From Protonemura montana (lineage: Eukaryota > Arthropoda > Insecta > Plecoptera > Nemouridae), in assembly GCA_947568835.1 (NCBI GenBank), contig OX387610.1, forward strand, positions 16,601,050 to 16,665,049: a stretch of 64,000 bases of DNA, in the 5' to 3' direction. Below are positions 32,945 to 45,309 of this stretch, piece by piece. The notes below the pieces were generated by a model, which made no database searches, was not told the origin of the DNA, and was given only the letters and a program-made list of their open reading frames with translations. How positions within the stretch are numbered: position 1 is the first letter of the stretch; each line of letters starts with the position of its first letter. Made by a program: the position numbers and the translations under genes.

Positions 32945-34318
32945 TTTAAACTTCATCAAATTGTGCGTAATATCTTGACCAATAAACCATCCATTACTTC
33001 AGCTCTAAAGTTTGAAATATCCACGGAGCAAAGAGATACAAGTCAAAACAACAACTAAATAAATGCAGAGGTAATAATTGCAGAATTATGGTAAATAATA
33101 TTTAAAAAATGTGTATCAAAGCAAAAAAATATCTACAGTTTAAAGTTTTGCGAGTTTTTTTTTTTATATAAAACATAAAAAATTGCGTCAAGAGAATAAT
33201 TAACCACATGAAAACAAATGAGCTATTATGACTCGTACAGTCTTAATAGGCGGCCATTTCGCAAATATACGAAAAACAAGTTGAACGGGTACTCCGAAAA
33301 CGGTAAGACTTTTCCAGAATATATTGAGTTAAAATACATATTGGGGATATTTTAGTCGGTGCAGGCCTTTTTTATTCCTGACAGCATAATAGTTTAATGT
33401 TTAATTCATGTATGAAGTCAATTTTCAACAATCTGATCTGATAAATGGTCTGTGATTACTGATTAGCTAAGGGCTAGGCCTAGATCTGGGCTAGGCAATG
33501 ATATACCAAATTATTATAATTAACGGTAATAATATCATTTTCAATAATATCTTGCTAATACCCCTTAATTGAGCCAACCAGCTGGTAGAATAGTTTACAT
33601 TTTACATAGATTTAGGTAACTAAATTTAACAAATACCATTATGCATGGTCTAAACCAAGTTGCAAATGTTGAGGAAACTACTGAATCAAATCACATAATA
33701 TACCTTAAATCTTGAAAGTGTATGAAATTACAAATCCAGCCAAAATAAAAATAGCATCGAGGGTTATTTTATTATAATCGTGCAACTTTATTAATTTGTA
33801 AGTATTTAAAAATTAATCCAAACTAAGATTGCTGGTATCAGCTAGCTATAGAAACAAAAGAATAACCATCAGTGGCTGGACTGATCTCTCCAACCAAATA
33901 AACAAATTCTAAAACCCTGAATATTTTTTACATACCTCTGAATATGCCCTTCTTAATTTTACAATCATTCTTAGGACTCAAATTCATGTACTATGTCTGT
34001 CCAATCTGGAAATGTACCTAACTTAGGCTTTTTTGCTTCCGTTGAAATCAGCTACCTCTCATCTTTTAATTAAAACAATTTGTACCCAAACAGATAGGGC
34101 CAATAAAATAATAAGGTTTGCTCAGGTAAATTCAGGTTCCAATCACTATTGTAACAGATTAAATTGTAAAAGTAAAACTTTCTGATATTTTATTAACACT
34201 GCTAAAGATGTAATGCACATTATTAAATGTTTTTCTAAAAATCAAAAACCCTATTATTTAATTCCTATAAACACATACCAATACTATGTTTCTTTTGACA
34301 GCGATTTACGACTGAAAT

Positions 34319-37300
34319 ATGGAAAAACCAAAAGCTTCGTCTTATTTCACGGCTGAAGAGTGGGAAAAGTTTCCTATTTACGAGAAGGTTAGGCTGAACA
34401 CCAAGCTATCGAACTTCAATGAAATGACTAAGATGGGTGAGTTTTGTTGGAATAATAATAATAATCAGTTTTATTTAGCAAAGATAGCCATTTTATATCA
34501 TAGCCATTAGATTTAAATACAGCCAGTCATATTACAGCCATATTTGTGTATATCGATTCTTTACACGCAGCTGAAATCCTATTATTCTATCACATGTTAG
34601 TACACAAGTTTACAAGTTTATTCAATTATTGTTTATTGAGGGAAGAACAGGGACAATTGTAACACCTTTCATTCTACAACTTTTATCTCATTAAATATTT
34701 TTTTTAATTCTGAGAAAATGCAGGGCGGTTGTCTTAACCTTTTACCCACTTTACTTTTTATTGCACATTTCAGAAAATGAGGAAAATCCATGTCGGATAC
34801 AACTGTTACAGCCGTTCCCTTATCAGGGTCAATTACTAAATTGGTAGTACATTACTAGTACTGCAATTGACTACGATACTAAATTGAAAATAACGACAAA
34901 GATGTGGAAATAGCAAGAATAATAATAATAATAATTTAATTGCAGTATACTGTGTTATATGATATACTTCGTCAACATAAAATAAATAAAATCAACTATT
35001 ACTATAATGTACCTTCATAACACCACCAATCTAATATATCTGGTTATAGTCAGCCCAAAGGTAGAGCTCATTTTCTATTAAAAACAATTTAACTTACCTT
35101 TTAAATATTTTGAGGCTGTTGTCTTTAATAAGTACATTAATACAAGTTAATTATGAACTACAAGTTAATAGTATAGTCCGTTACAATTTAACATTTCTAT
35201 TTGCATTGATGGCAAACGTACATTTTCTTTGCTTGAATGCAAGATGCATGGGACCAACCTTTGCATGCAGAACACTGAAGTCAAGATTCTTCATCTTTAC
35301 TATCTGAACATCTTTCATTGCAGAGTAGGCAAGAGTTATCTATATTTCAATCTTGTGCTCTTTTGCCAGGCTTAGATGCGTTGTTCTTTTTGGATGTTTC
35401 CTCTCTGGCAAAGTTTTCTTTTCTTCTAGTCGCAATTTCTTAGTTCTGGGAATTTCTTCGGCAGCCTCTATCAATCTTTTTTCTGGACTGTCCGTAAAAA
35501 TGCTAATCTTGCCTCTGATTTGGCCACTGCCATTTGTTACCTTCGCAAAATTTGCCTTTGGGTAATTAACATTAAACATTGGCGGGATAACGCAACCAAC
35601 TGCATTTAAGGCACAGCAAACGGTTACCGTTGTCCACAATCGCACCAACCTGTTTCATGACTTTCCCAGCAACAACTTTTGTTGCTGTTTGGACAGGTCT
35701 GGTCCCAGTTTTGTCAACGTTGTATATATTTTGTGGTTAGAATTTAAACCTACCACGGCAGCTTCCACGGCAGCTTCCACGGCAGCTTCCACGGCAGCTT
35801 CCATTGCCTCCGCCGTAAAGCAACGTGCAGAAGTGCATTGTCTGTTCCTCGGCATGTTGACGATGTAATCTGCAAGAATTATACAACAGTTTTAAAACAA
35901 AGTAGTTTGACATCTCCATGGCAACTGCTAAACTACTAAAAATATTAGATACACTGGTAGTAAAATAAGAGGTTAGAGTTCGGCTATCAATATCTAAGAC
36001 CAAGCCAAATCATTTTTCTATGGAGTTACAATCGTCCCCGGGCAGAGTTGTTGATTCATATCTCAACGTTTAATGTTTGTGATATGAAGTGACAAATCAT
36101 TTATACCCAGTGACATTTGTTAAGAAATACTCTCTCGAAACGTATAAACCTCAATAAAATAGGAATAATACAATCTTACTGAAAACCAAAACCAAGTCAG
36201 ATGCCAGAAATTCGCTCGCCATTGTACGTCAAACCGCTATTTATCATTCACATCAAAGACCATTCACATGCGCATTTGACATCTCAGCTGATATCAGCTG
36301 GCTGAGTGTTTCATGACAACTAGAGCGCTCTATTGTCAACTTATGAAACCACTTTGCGCGAAATTTGAAACAGTCGAACAGAAACTGAAGACTCTGTTAC
36401 AATTGTCCCGTTTTACAATTGTCCCCGTTCACCCCTACTTTATATAAAATGGTGGCCACAAACTCAAATGTTACCAAACTATTGTTAACGGGATTCATGT
36501 GTCTCCCCACTCCACTGATAAAATGATCGGGCGAGTCGCTCGTACGCGCAGTCGGTAGCTACTGGAATTCACAATCATTGAAACTATTTGTCTGATCGAG
36601 AATTTGTCTATCAAAATTATATTTACTGGTGCGATTTCGACGCTGAAACACGGGCGAAGTTTTTTACTCATTGTAACAACATTAAAAACAATAATTTGAT
36701 TTGTAATAATAGATAAGTAGGATGGCTGTAAACTTGTTAATATCTCATGATTAGTATTGTAGATGTTATACAAAATTTCGAATTACTCAACTCCATTACT
36801 TCTTGGGAAACCGACGGCGACAACAGTAAGTTTATTTTTCCGAGATTCCTACAAATTTCCCGCAAAATAATTGTTTGAGTTTTTAATTAGTGACTCAGCA
36901 ACACGTGAAAATAAAGTCGTGCAAACAGATTTTCTCGAATTTCTTGACCAAGATGATAATTTACTTGAAACTCTTCTCATGTTGGTAACATTGCTTGTAA
37001 CATTCTGACATTGCTTTGCGCTATAACTTTCTGCCTTAATTATCAAAAGCGCAGAACTTCTCATATCCAAATAGATTGAAAATTAGCAACCAGTGGAATA
37101 AAAATACATATCCTTGCATTTTGTAAGGGAACATATAACTCCAACTAAAACTGCACAGAACAAACATTTAAAAAACATTAATTATTAGGTAAACAACATA
37201 TTACAGTACGCATGTGATTTTTAAACCAACTTTATTTATTCCGACTGCAGGTTTTAAAATATCCCTTCCTGACTTTGTTGTGGCTTGGAACAAAAAGGCT

Positions 37301-40300
37301 AAGTCCACCTTGGCCAATCCGAAGCCAGCCAATCAAGACCAGGGCAAGAAGATGGCCTCTGCAACTGAACCAGCGAAGGGACAAAAACGCAAGCTTGCTC
37401 CGTGCCAGAGCGAAGACGGAAAGAGAGCCATGCGGGAAAAAGTAGAGACTGTCAGTCAGTACCTAGAATTAGCAGTAAGCACCCAGCCTAATTGCTATGT
37501 TGTTGCAAAATGCATGGACCCCTTGTTTACCCAATTTACTTGCATTTGTTGTATTTCAGAACCAACGGGTCAGCGCCGCCGAAAAGCTGCGGATGCTTGC
37601 GCTCTCGCAGGGCCAAGTATTTCACGGTTTTACGGAAGAAGATGTAGCCAGGTAGGTGGTAATACGAAGACAACAGGGTGCTATTTTGTATTAGTTTGAT
37701 CGACTGAATGAAATAACTCTTTCCCAACACTAATTAAATCAACTTCCTATTAAATCTAGGTCATAGCACTAAAATATCAAACCAATTGTTATTTATCAGG
37801 GTGGGTAATATGCATGTAATATTGGAATGCTTTACTAAGGATGATTGAAAATGATGCGATTAACCTTAAGATTATTATAAAAACTAATTGACTAATTGCT
37901 AAATAACTAAAGACTAATTGGTGATATTTGTGATTGTGACCAGATCCCAAGAGGTGGTGGTGAAACTCAAAGTGTTGCTCAGAACTCTTGAGGTTCAGTT
38001 CGAGGCGGCTTGCGTTGAATACGACGAAGCCAAAGAAGATCTGCGTCGTGAGGAGGAGCGGCTTAATTCACCCCAAGAGAAGGAGCACCGAGCTAGAAAC
38101 TGTGAGGGCAGGAAGAATAGAGCCCCTCTTGAGAAGGACCAAACTGTGAAACATGAGGACGGGAGGAATGGTGCCCCTCTTGAAAAGAACGAAGCTGTGA
38201 ACGGTGAGGACGGGAGGAAGATAGCCCCCCTGGACAAGGACCAAGCTTTGAACCATGAAGACGGGAGGAATAGAGCCAACCTTGAGAAGGATCAAGATGA
38301 GAACCATGAGGACGGGAAGAATGGATCTCCACTTGAAGCTATTCACCACAAGGACGTGGGGAATAACTTTCCTAGCAAGGACGAGCAGGAATCATTATGC
38401 TGCGAGCATGGCATCGAAGCTAAGCAGGCGGTGGAGTCAGTCGGAGCCAGTGGCGGACATTTTAGTGACAACGCCTCGCTACCCAAGGAGCAAGCACAGG
38501 ATCAAGAGGAATCGGAAGCGAGATATCCGCGCCGGAAGCGGTTGGAGGTCAACTATGAGGAGCCGCAACTTCTTGACGAGGACGAGTACCTCTGTAAGTC
38601 GACGTAGTTTCACTGTCAATCCTTGAAGTTCATGTTTAATGTTTCAATGTTACATGTTTAAGCCCATCAAGTTAACAAGGCTAGAACGTCAGTCCAAGTT
38701 TTCATTGGTTTATATTTATTCAACTAACTACTAATTGTACATACCTTCTATGTGCTAGTTTTTCAAACTGATATCATTTTTATAACATTTTAATTGTGTT
38801 ACTTAAATGTGCACAAATGTTTAAGTATGATTACATAATTTTTCAGTCTCCCACCAATTAATATTTTTGGTCAAAGTTTTGTTTCGGATAAAAGTTAAGT
38901 TTTGGTCAAAGTTAACGAGGTTGGTTTTGTTTTTTAGACTGCGATGCGTGCCAAGAAGAACACCAGGGCATGTGTCCAATTCATGGCAAATTGCAGTTCG
39001 TAATGGATCGTCAGGTGAGTGCATTGATTATAATTGTTGCATTGCATTTTATTGACGTAGCCTCCTTCCAGGCAACAGAATTGAACTTGCTATTGAAAAA
39101 GTTCTCACAAAAATTGTGCACAGGTATTTTTCTAAAGGTCGAACAAAAGGTAATGGCTTGGCATTAAACCTACTAAAGATCAGGGACCCGAACCGAAATG
39201 ATTAAAGGTTCTGGTTCCGGTTCCGGTTCCTAATTTTTTCAAATTAGGGTTCTGGTTCTGGTTCCGGTTTTACGTTTTTAAAGGTTCCGGTTTCGGTTCC
39301 GGTTCCATATTGTGAAGAGGGGTTCCGGTTCCGGTTCCGGTTCCTAATTTTCTCAAATAAGGGTTCTGATTCCGGCTTTAAGTTTAAAAAGGTTCCGGTT
39401 CCACTTGATAAATAAAGAGTTATTTTTTAAAATTTTGCTGTTGTACAGGTTCAAGTTTTAGTGGTTTTTAGTGACACTTAGTTTTGTTTTTCCATCTGCC
39501 AGGGACAGGTCTTTTTCCTCACATTGGGTTTCAAAGCACACGAAGCCAGTTGCATAAAAGATAGGGGTGTAACGAAGTCGTAATAGTTTGTTTGATTCAA
39601 TTTCTCTGCACCAGTAGAGTTTCAGAGTACTACTATGTACGGAGTAAGAAAGACAGGCTAGTCCATCTCTATAAGACAAAGCATGCACGACAAGGGGTTA
39701 GTTTGTTTGAGGCTTTCAAGTAAAAAATGTAAAGAAATGGATTTATGGTTACACTCTGATGGGGACAGGCAAAGGGTTATTTAACACTAGACATAAAATT
39801 AACTATAAACTGGATAAACCAGCTTTTCAAAATTATAAAAGGGGGCCCACCTATGCGGGTTGTGAGCTTTATAGGGCATTGCCGGCGGATCTTCAAATCA
39901 AAAAGGACAAGAAATTCAAAATTGTGCTCAAGAATTTTCTATTTGAAAAATGTTTTTATACTGTAAAAGATTTTTTATTGTATAAGGTAGAGACAATGAA
40001 AAAGTGTAGTGTAAATGTAAATATTATAGTACCTAAAAATGTTGCTATGGATACATAAGACGTATATGTTGTTTAAAATGCCTTGTGTTTTCCCCAAACA
40101 AAATCGTGGATACAAGATGAGTCAATGGATGTTTTCGGAACAAACCAGTGAAACATTTTTTTTCGTGTGGAAAAATTAAAAACAAAAAAGTTGTGAACAT
40201 AAAAAGCAAATAATTTTAATCTGAATTTCTGAAATCTCAATATAACTTCGGAACCTTTATGGAACCTTTAAGGAACCGAAAAGAACCCATTATTTAATAA

Positions 40301-43300
40301 GGGTTCCGGTTCTGGTTCCGGTTCTTGGAAATTAATAATAACGGTTCTGGTTCCGGTTTCGGTTCCAAGAAAATACGGGTTTTTTCGGGTTCCGGTTCCG
40401 GTTTCGGTTCCGGTTCGGGTCCCTGCTGAAGATACAAGAATCTTTGATGGCGGTTATCAATTTACCACTTAACATACGTCGGGTTTTACCAAACTTTGCA
40501 ACTTTCAGTTGGATCTCTAACTCACAACAACATCTGCATTTCAGTGCATGTGATTGAAAGTCATCATGGCAATAGTTCCAACTAACTCTTCAATTAGCAA
40601 GATTTTGCTAAAGCCGAAGCTGAGTGGGCTAAAATTTACTCAATCTTTTAACAATGCCCATTTTGACCAATTCTTGTAAACGCAAATAGACCTGGCTTTG
40701 CATCGCTGGCAAGTTGTTCACATTGGTTTGTTGTGTTCACCTGCAGCTTCCGAAGGGCTACAAAGAGCCTGACCGAGCCTTGCGCACCCTGCCCCAAGTT
40801 CTGGCTGTTGGTGAGTCTAGCATCAAAGACGCCGGTCTCGGGGTTTGGGCTCGTGTCCCGTTGCCAGTGGGAGTTGTGTTTGGTCCATACGAAGGCAAGC
40901 AAACGAGTGTACAGGTCTTTGCCGGGAAGGAATCTTCTGGCTATAGCTGGATTGTAAGTACAATCTCGTGGAAGGCAGTTTTCTAAAATCTCAATTTGCC
41001 GTTTTGCAATCCAATCTCTTTTCTCTGTCCCCTGCTTGGAGCAGATCAGACGCGCTAACAAAGTGGTTGCCGAAATGGATGCGGCTGACAGCTCCAAGGC
41101 CAACTGGATGCGCTATGTTAACTGTGCGACTATAAAAACACAACAAAACATAATGCCGTTCCAAGTAAGTCATCCTCCAAACCTGCAGCATTGAGTTTAT
41201 ATGCATAGTCAGAGGACCAGGGACAATGTTATACTTTATGCTGAGTAAACGAGCTAGCTTCACCCTTGCCACGCTTGCTGCTGTCATTTTGATCAAACCT
41301 AAAAATTTACAAAATTACAACTCAAAACATCGCCACATATTTATTATTCGTTGAGGTTAGCATTCATCAAGATTAACTGAGTGTAAACCAGTCTCAAATG
41401 CGATTAATTTGCGAGAAATAACGAAATTAAATGTCTTAACACTCGAAACGACGGTGACTCCACCTGGCGGCATCTAACATTTTAGTTGTTAAAGAAGTCA
41501 TTTGACTGCCATTTCTCACGAAGAAAGTTTAACATTAGCGCTATGACACAATCCTGCATCCAAGTTGTGCACCAGCCTGTGTAGGTGACAACGCATGCTA
41601 CTAGTTCCAGGGTCGTCTCTATTACCGTACCGTGCGTGATGTGCCGGCCCACACAGAGCTGATGGTCTACTACGGTGACAGCTACGCCCGTCAGCTGGGG
41701 ATTAACACCCGTGCATTCCATAGTGGGGCTGTTTCGCTTGTCCAGCGTGAGTCTTTGACTAGAAACACGCTGCTTCTTGTTATATTTTGCACTCATATTT
41801 ATTGATAGATTGAATGTAGACAGAATTTTACTAAATTAATCCTAGGAATTAAGAAAAAATACCCGAACTATGATATCCAAGAGTTAGGATGAAATGTAGT
41901 GAATGAGAGTTTATCTGCAAAGATCAGGATTAGTAGGATTGACCTTATATAAAAGCCTAAATCCGTTGCTAAGCTTCAAAATAGTTTGTGACTGGCTAGG
42001 ATGTCTCATTGCACTAAATCTTTATAGAAATCGTGAAATTTGGTCGAAAACGCCTGCTAGATCGGTTCGTTTTTTGGGTTCACATCCAGTTGTGGCATTT
42101 TCACGGCCATCGATCAGGTTTTGCAGGTGAAATGTTGCAAATTAACAAAAAAACTTACGGAAAATGTCCGACAATTATGCATTTTTCACCATTGAATTCG
42201 TAGCGCGTAGCAACGGAATAATTTGTAGCGTAGCAACCGAAATCTCAATTTGATTGCAACCTTGAGCTCTGAATTTCCGTTGCTACGCTACGAAAAGGTT
42301 GGCAAAAAGATCTTATCTGAGGAACTGAAATTGCTGAACTGAATGTTCTGAAATTGCTGAACTGAATGTTCTGAAATTGCTGAACTGAATGTTCTGAAAT
42401 TGCTGAACTGAATGTTCTGAAATTGCTGAACTGAATGCTCTGAAATTGCTGAACTGAATGTTCTGAAATTGCTGAACGGAATGTTCTGAAATTGCTGAAC
42501 TGAATTTTCTGAAATTGCTGAACTGAATGTTCTGAAATTGCTGAACTGAATGCTCTGAAATTGCCGAACTGAATGTTCTGAAATTGCTGAACGGAATGTT
42601 CTGAAATTGCTGAACTGAATGTTCTGAAATTGCTGAACTGAATGTTCTGAAATTGCTGAACTGAATGTTCTGAAATTGCTGAACTGAATGTTCTGTAATT
42701 GCTGAACTGAATGTTCTGAAATTGCTGAACTGAATGTTCTGAAATTGCTGAACTGAATGTTCTGAAATTGCTGAACTGAATGTTCTGAAATTGCTGACCT
42801 GAATGTTCTGAAATTGCTGAACTGAATGTTCTGAAATTGCTGAACTGAATGTTCTGAAATTGCTGAACTGAATGTTCTGAAATTGCTGAACTGAATGTTC
42901 TGAAATTGCTGAACTGAATGTTCTGAAATTGCTGAACTGAATGTTCTGAAATTGCTTAAATCAACTCAAATTTATACATCACTCTTATCTGTCACCAACA
43001 CATGGCAGCTGCGTACACAGCGGGTGGGTCTACTAGTTTATCTTTTATAAACTCGATCCTACTTTCTTTAACCATAGCAATCGTTTTCTAAAATAGTATT
43101 TTAAACTTGATTTCTAAACGGTAAGATAAATATTGAAGAAATTTATTACATTCATGGACATTAGTAAAGAGAAAAGAAAAAATAATTTAATTTTTACTTC
43201 GCATGAAAAGTCCCGGCATTAAAACATTGTTTTGAGATCAGGACCCTTGAATGCATGCCGGTAAAATCAGGACTGTCATCTAAACTGCTACAAAATACTG

Positions 43301-44123
43301 TCCTGACTCCATGTCTCTTGCAGCGACCATCTTTCCTTGCTCTAACTGCAAGTTGGGGTTTACAAGCCCGATCCCACGCGACAGTCACGAGCGTCTGTTT
43401 TGCCGGCAACGGAGTTTCAAGGAGCCCGTGAGGACGGCGCTCACCCACTTTGAGCCGCTGCTGAAGAAGGTCCCTGCCGCTTTCGAGATCAGTTCCACGC
43501 TGAACGAGTCGGGGCCTGAGGGGAAGAAGCGGTTCAAGTGTGGGGAATGCAACTATTCTACAGACTACAGCGGCCATTTTAAACAACACTTGGTGACTCA
43601 CACGGGACAGCGTAGCTTTGCCTGCACGTTTTGTTCTTACAAAGCAACACGGAAGGGCAGCTTAAAGCGTCATCTCATGACGCATGGGAACGACAAGCCC
43701 CACGAATGCACTGAGTGCAGTTACCGTACATCTCAGAAGGGAAGTCTTGTAACCCACATGCGGATTCACACCGGAGAGAAGCCTTTCCAGTGCAAGCTCT
43801 GTAGTTATGCAACAAATTATAGCAGTGCCTTGACTAGCCACGTGCGTAGACATCATACAAAGGAGCGACGTTTTGGCTGCTTGCAATGTTCTTACACTTG
43901 TGTGACAAGCAGCCATCTTACCCATCACATGCTCACCCATAGCGGGGTGAAGAAGTTGTCCTGTCCGGAATGCAGTTACAAGTGCAACCATACTGGAAGC
44001 TTGAAGTTACACATGTCCGTTCACCACGGAGCTGAGAAGAGACTCGGGTGTCAGCTCTGCAAGTTCAGGTGTAACTACTCCCAGGACCTGAAGAAGCACG
44101 TCGCCGCCAAGCACTCGGACTAG
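34319..44123 (+). CDS. PRDM9-like: PRDM9-like histone methyltransferase/zinc-finger protein, copy 1
   Basis: Nuclear KRAB-SSXRD-PR/SET-C2H2 protein; in vertebrates PRDM9 marks meiotic recombination sites by H3K4/K36 methylation. Coding exons: 34319-34436, 37251-37474, 37560-37651, 37944-38593, 38938-39014, 40747-40953, 41045-41164, 41605-41746, 43324-44123; phases agree, 809 aa. KRAB-like domain split over exons 1-2 (YFTAEEWEKFPIYEKVR / GFKISLPDFVVAW). Exon 4 has a coiled-coil start, 17-aa repeats (about residues 199-278) and an SSXRD-like RYPRRKRLEVNYEE. Exon 5 is the zinc knuckle (CDAC). PR/SET spans exons 6-8 (AGLGVWARVPLPVGVVFGPY, NWMRYVNCA, MVYYGDSY). Exon 9 holds a second knuckle (PCSNC) and seven C2H2 fingers (residues about 615-807). 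All splice sites are GT-AG. It appears intact. Confidence 0.93.
35340..35870 (-). pseudogene. pogo/Tigger-like DDE transposase fossil in intron 1 (copy 1)
   Basis: On the minus strand MPRNRQCTSARCFTAEAMEA (near 35855) resembles the N-terminus of DDE_1-type transposases. It is followed, out of frame, by an IYNVDxTG-type catalytic segment near 35730 and VTVCCALNAVGCVIPPMF near 35610. A 12-bp repeat (cacggcagcttc, about five copies at 35755-35805) lies in the N-terminal part. The central region is deleted. The same fossil sits at the same place in copy 2, so it predates the duplication. Confidence 0.55.
36436..36927. other. Segment present in copy 1 only
   Basis: Copy 2 runs from gttcacccc straight to gattttctcgaatttc (near 55885-55895), whereas copy 1 has about 492 extra bases here. 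No transposon ends or target duplication are clear, so it could be a deletion in copy 2. No gene is seen in it. Confidence 0.6.
38107..38345 (+). repeat. Coding 51-bp VNTR in exon 4, copy 1 (four full units)
   Basis: The 17-aa unit has the pattern R-x-x-A-P-L-x-K-x-x-A-x-N-x-E-D-G, as in RNGAPLEKNEAVNGEDG. Four full units and a partial one are present. The unit is hydrophilic and charged and probably forms an unstructured linker between KRAB and SSXRD parts. Confidence 0.93.
39181..40425. mobile_element. hAT-type element in intron 5 of copy 1, with empty site in copy 2
   Basis: The ends are perfect inverted repeats (CAGGGACCCGAACCG ... CGGTTCGGGTCCCTG). Flanks are the 8-bp duplication ctaaagat (39173-39180) and ctgaagat (40426-40433, one mismatch). 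Copy 2 has a single ctaaagat at this site (about 58320-58328) with no element. Subterminal regions consist of many ggttccggttcc repeats in the same direction on both sides. It has no transposase; a LINE fragment (39745-40058) makes up the middle. Confidence 0.9.
39745..40058 (+). pseudogene. LINE reverse-transcriptase C-terminus inside the hAT element
   Basis: The frame has the LINE end pattern: TRHKINYKL, RGPTYAGCELYRALPADLQI, FKIVLKNFL and CFYTVKDFLLYK. The same piece occurs at 62248-62494, where its 3' untranslated region and (att)n tail remain. It was carried within the hAT element. Confidence 0.6.
42313..42955. repeat. Intronic 23-bp VNTR in copy 1, about 27 copies
   Basis: The unit is gaaattgctgaactgaatgt plus tct. 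It sits in intron 8, between PR/SET and zinc-finger exons. The same site in copy 2 (60229-60285) has about two and a half units. Confidence 0.97.
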
Positions 44124-44135
44124 GACCATTATTCT

Positions 44136-44589
44136 GCTACATTTTCAAATTTTGCTGTTATTGTGAACCAAAAGATGTCCCATGCTAAACTTACATACCT
44201 TATCCTAAGTAGAAAAAAAAACGATGTCAAAGATACACAAATTCACGTTAGTGTTAATTATTATTCACAAATAAATAGGGATAAATATAATGCAAGCTAG
44301 TAGTTGCATTGCTTAACAGCGATTAGAAGATGACATATCAGAAATATTGTAGAAGCGCAAATTGTAAGTTGGCTAATGATAGACACCTGGCATTTGACAG
44401 CTAGAATCAAAGATTGTAGACAAAAATAGTAAATAAACCAAAGGATATTAATTGTATACTTGATAAATATGGATTTTCTTAAGAGGAGTAATTTCAAACA
44501 TGAATATCAGCAAGCGCGTTTTCTCCTTTTAATCCACAAAATTATGCTGGATAATCTATATTTAAGTGCTGATACCAACCATTAATAAA
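44136..44589. other. Downstream flank of copy 1, no gene seen
   Basis: AT-rich sequence outside the duplicated unit. It may contain the 3' untranslated region of copy 1; an aataaa-like signal (acaaataaataggg near 44269) is present. Confidence 0.4.
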
Positions 44590-45300
44590 CACTGGTTAAC
44601 TCTGGAAATGATTAGACGTCACCTGCTGTAGTTTACTCCTTGTTCCCTACTTTAAGTAAGAGTGAAGCTTATTCCAAGTTAGGTCTGTTACTCACTTTAG
44701 AAATGTATTACAAAAGCTACTTTATTCCTAAGATTAAGCCTAAGATTAAAATTAAGCCATTCCTAAGATGGAAGTTTAAGGATTTTGTGAAACGGCTTCA
44801 AATAAAAATGTATCTTCGATTTCTGATTGCATTTCATGATATTTTTGTATTTTATGGTGACCCAGGCCCGGAATCAAATTCGGGAACATAATTTCTGCCT
44901 CAGCTTCGAAGCAAGCAAGTTACCAATGAGTCACGCGATGCCCTGGTAATTATGTCGTCTATGTTGATTGTGTTGTACAAGTATTCTGTTTGAAACATAC
45001 TCTTGGTTAACTGCTTTTCAACATGTTGAGGAATTTATTATCAAACATGTGATGCAATTTGTCTCTTATAATTAATTCAAGTCGCCTCTATAAAGAAAAA
45101 AAAGCGGTCTGACCAGGATTTGAATTCGGACCGTCGAAGTTTGCTAGTTGAGAAGCGACCAATCAAAGCAGAGCCATCGAGACGAAGAGTGGAGTGGAAA
45201 TCCAAATCAGAGTGGAAATAACGAAATATTCAAGATTCTTCCATTTACAATCCATTTACCATTAGGAATTTTTTTATTAACCTATAAAAGTTTTTGAGAG
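44590..45300. repeat. Dispersed repeat shared with 19790-20650
   Basis: Same order of shared blocks as 19790-20650, without the tRNA-SINE insertion. Its reverse strand includes a B-box-like stretch (ccgaattcaaatcctggtc) followed by a T-run, so part may derive from a tRNA-type SINE. Confidence 0.8.
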
Positions 45301-45309
45301 ATCAACGAA

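Larger units (their letters stand above)
32945..44135 (+). repeat. Segmental duplication, copy 1
   Basis: Collinear and highly similar to 52279-61459, starting at the shared aaattgtgc and tcttgaccaataaaccatcc and ending at aggaccattatt just after the zinc-finger exon. It includes 5' flank, all exons and introns of the PRDM9-like gene. Copy 1 is longer mainly through the hAT insertion (39181), the 23-bp VNTR (42313) and a 492-bp segment (36436-36927). Confidence 0.95.
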
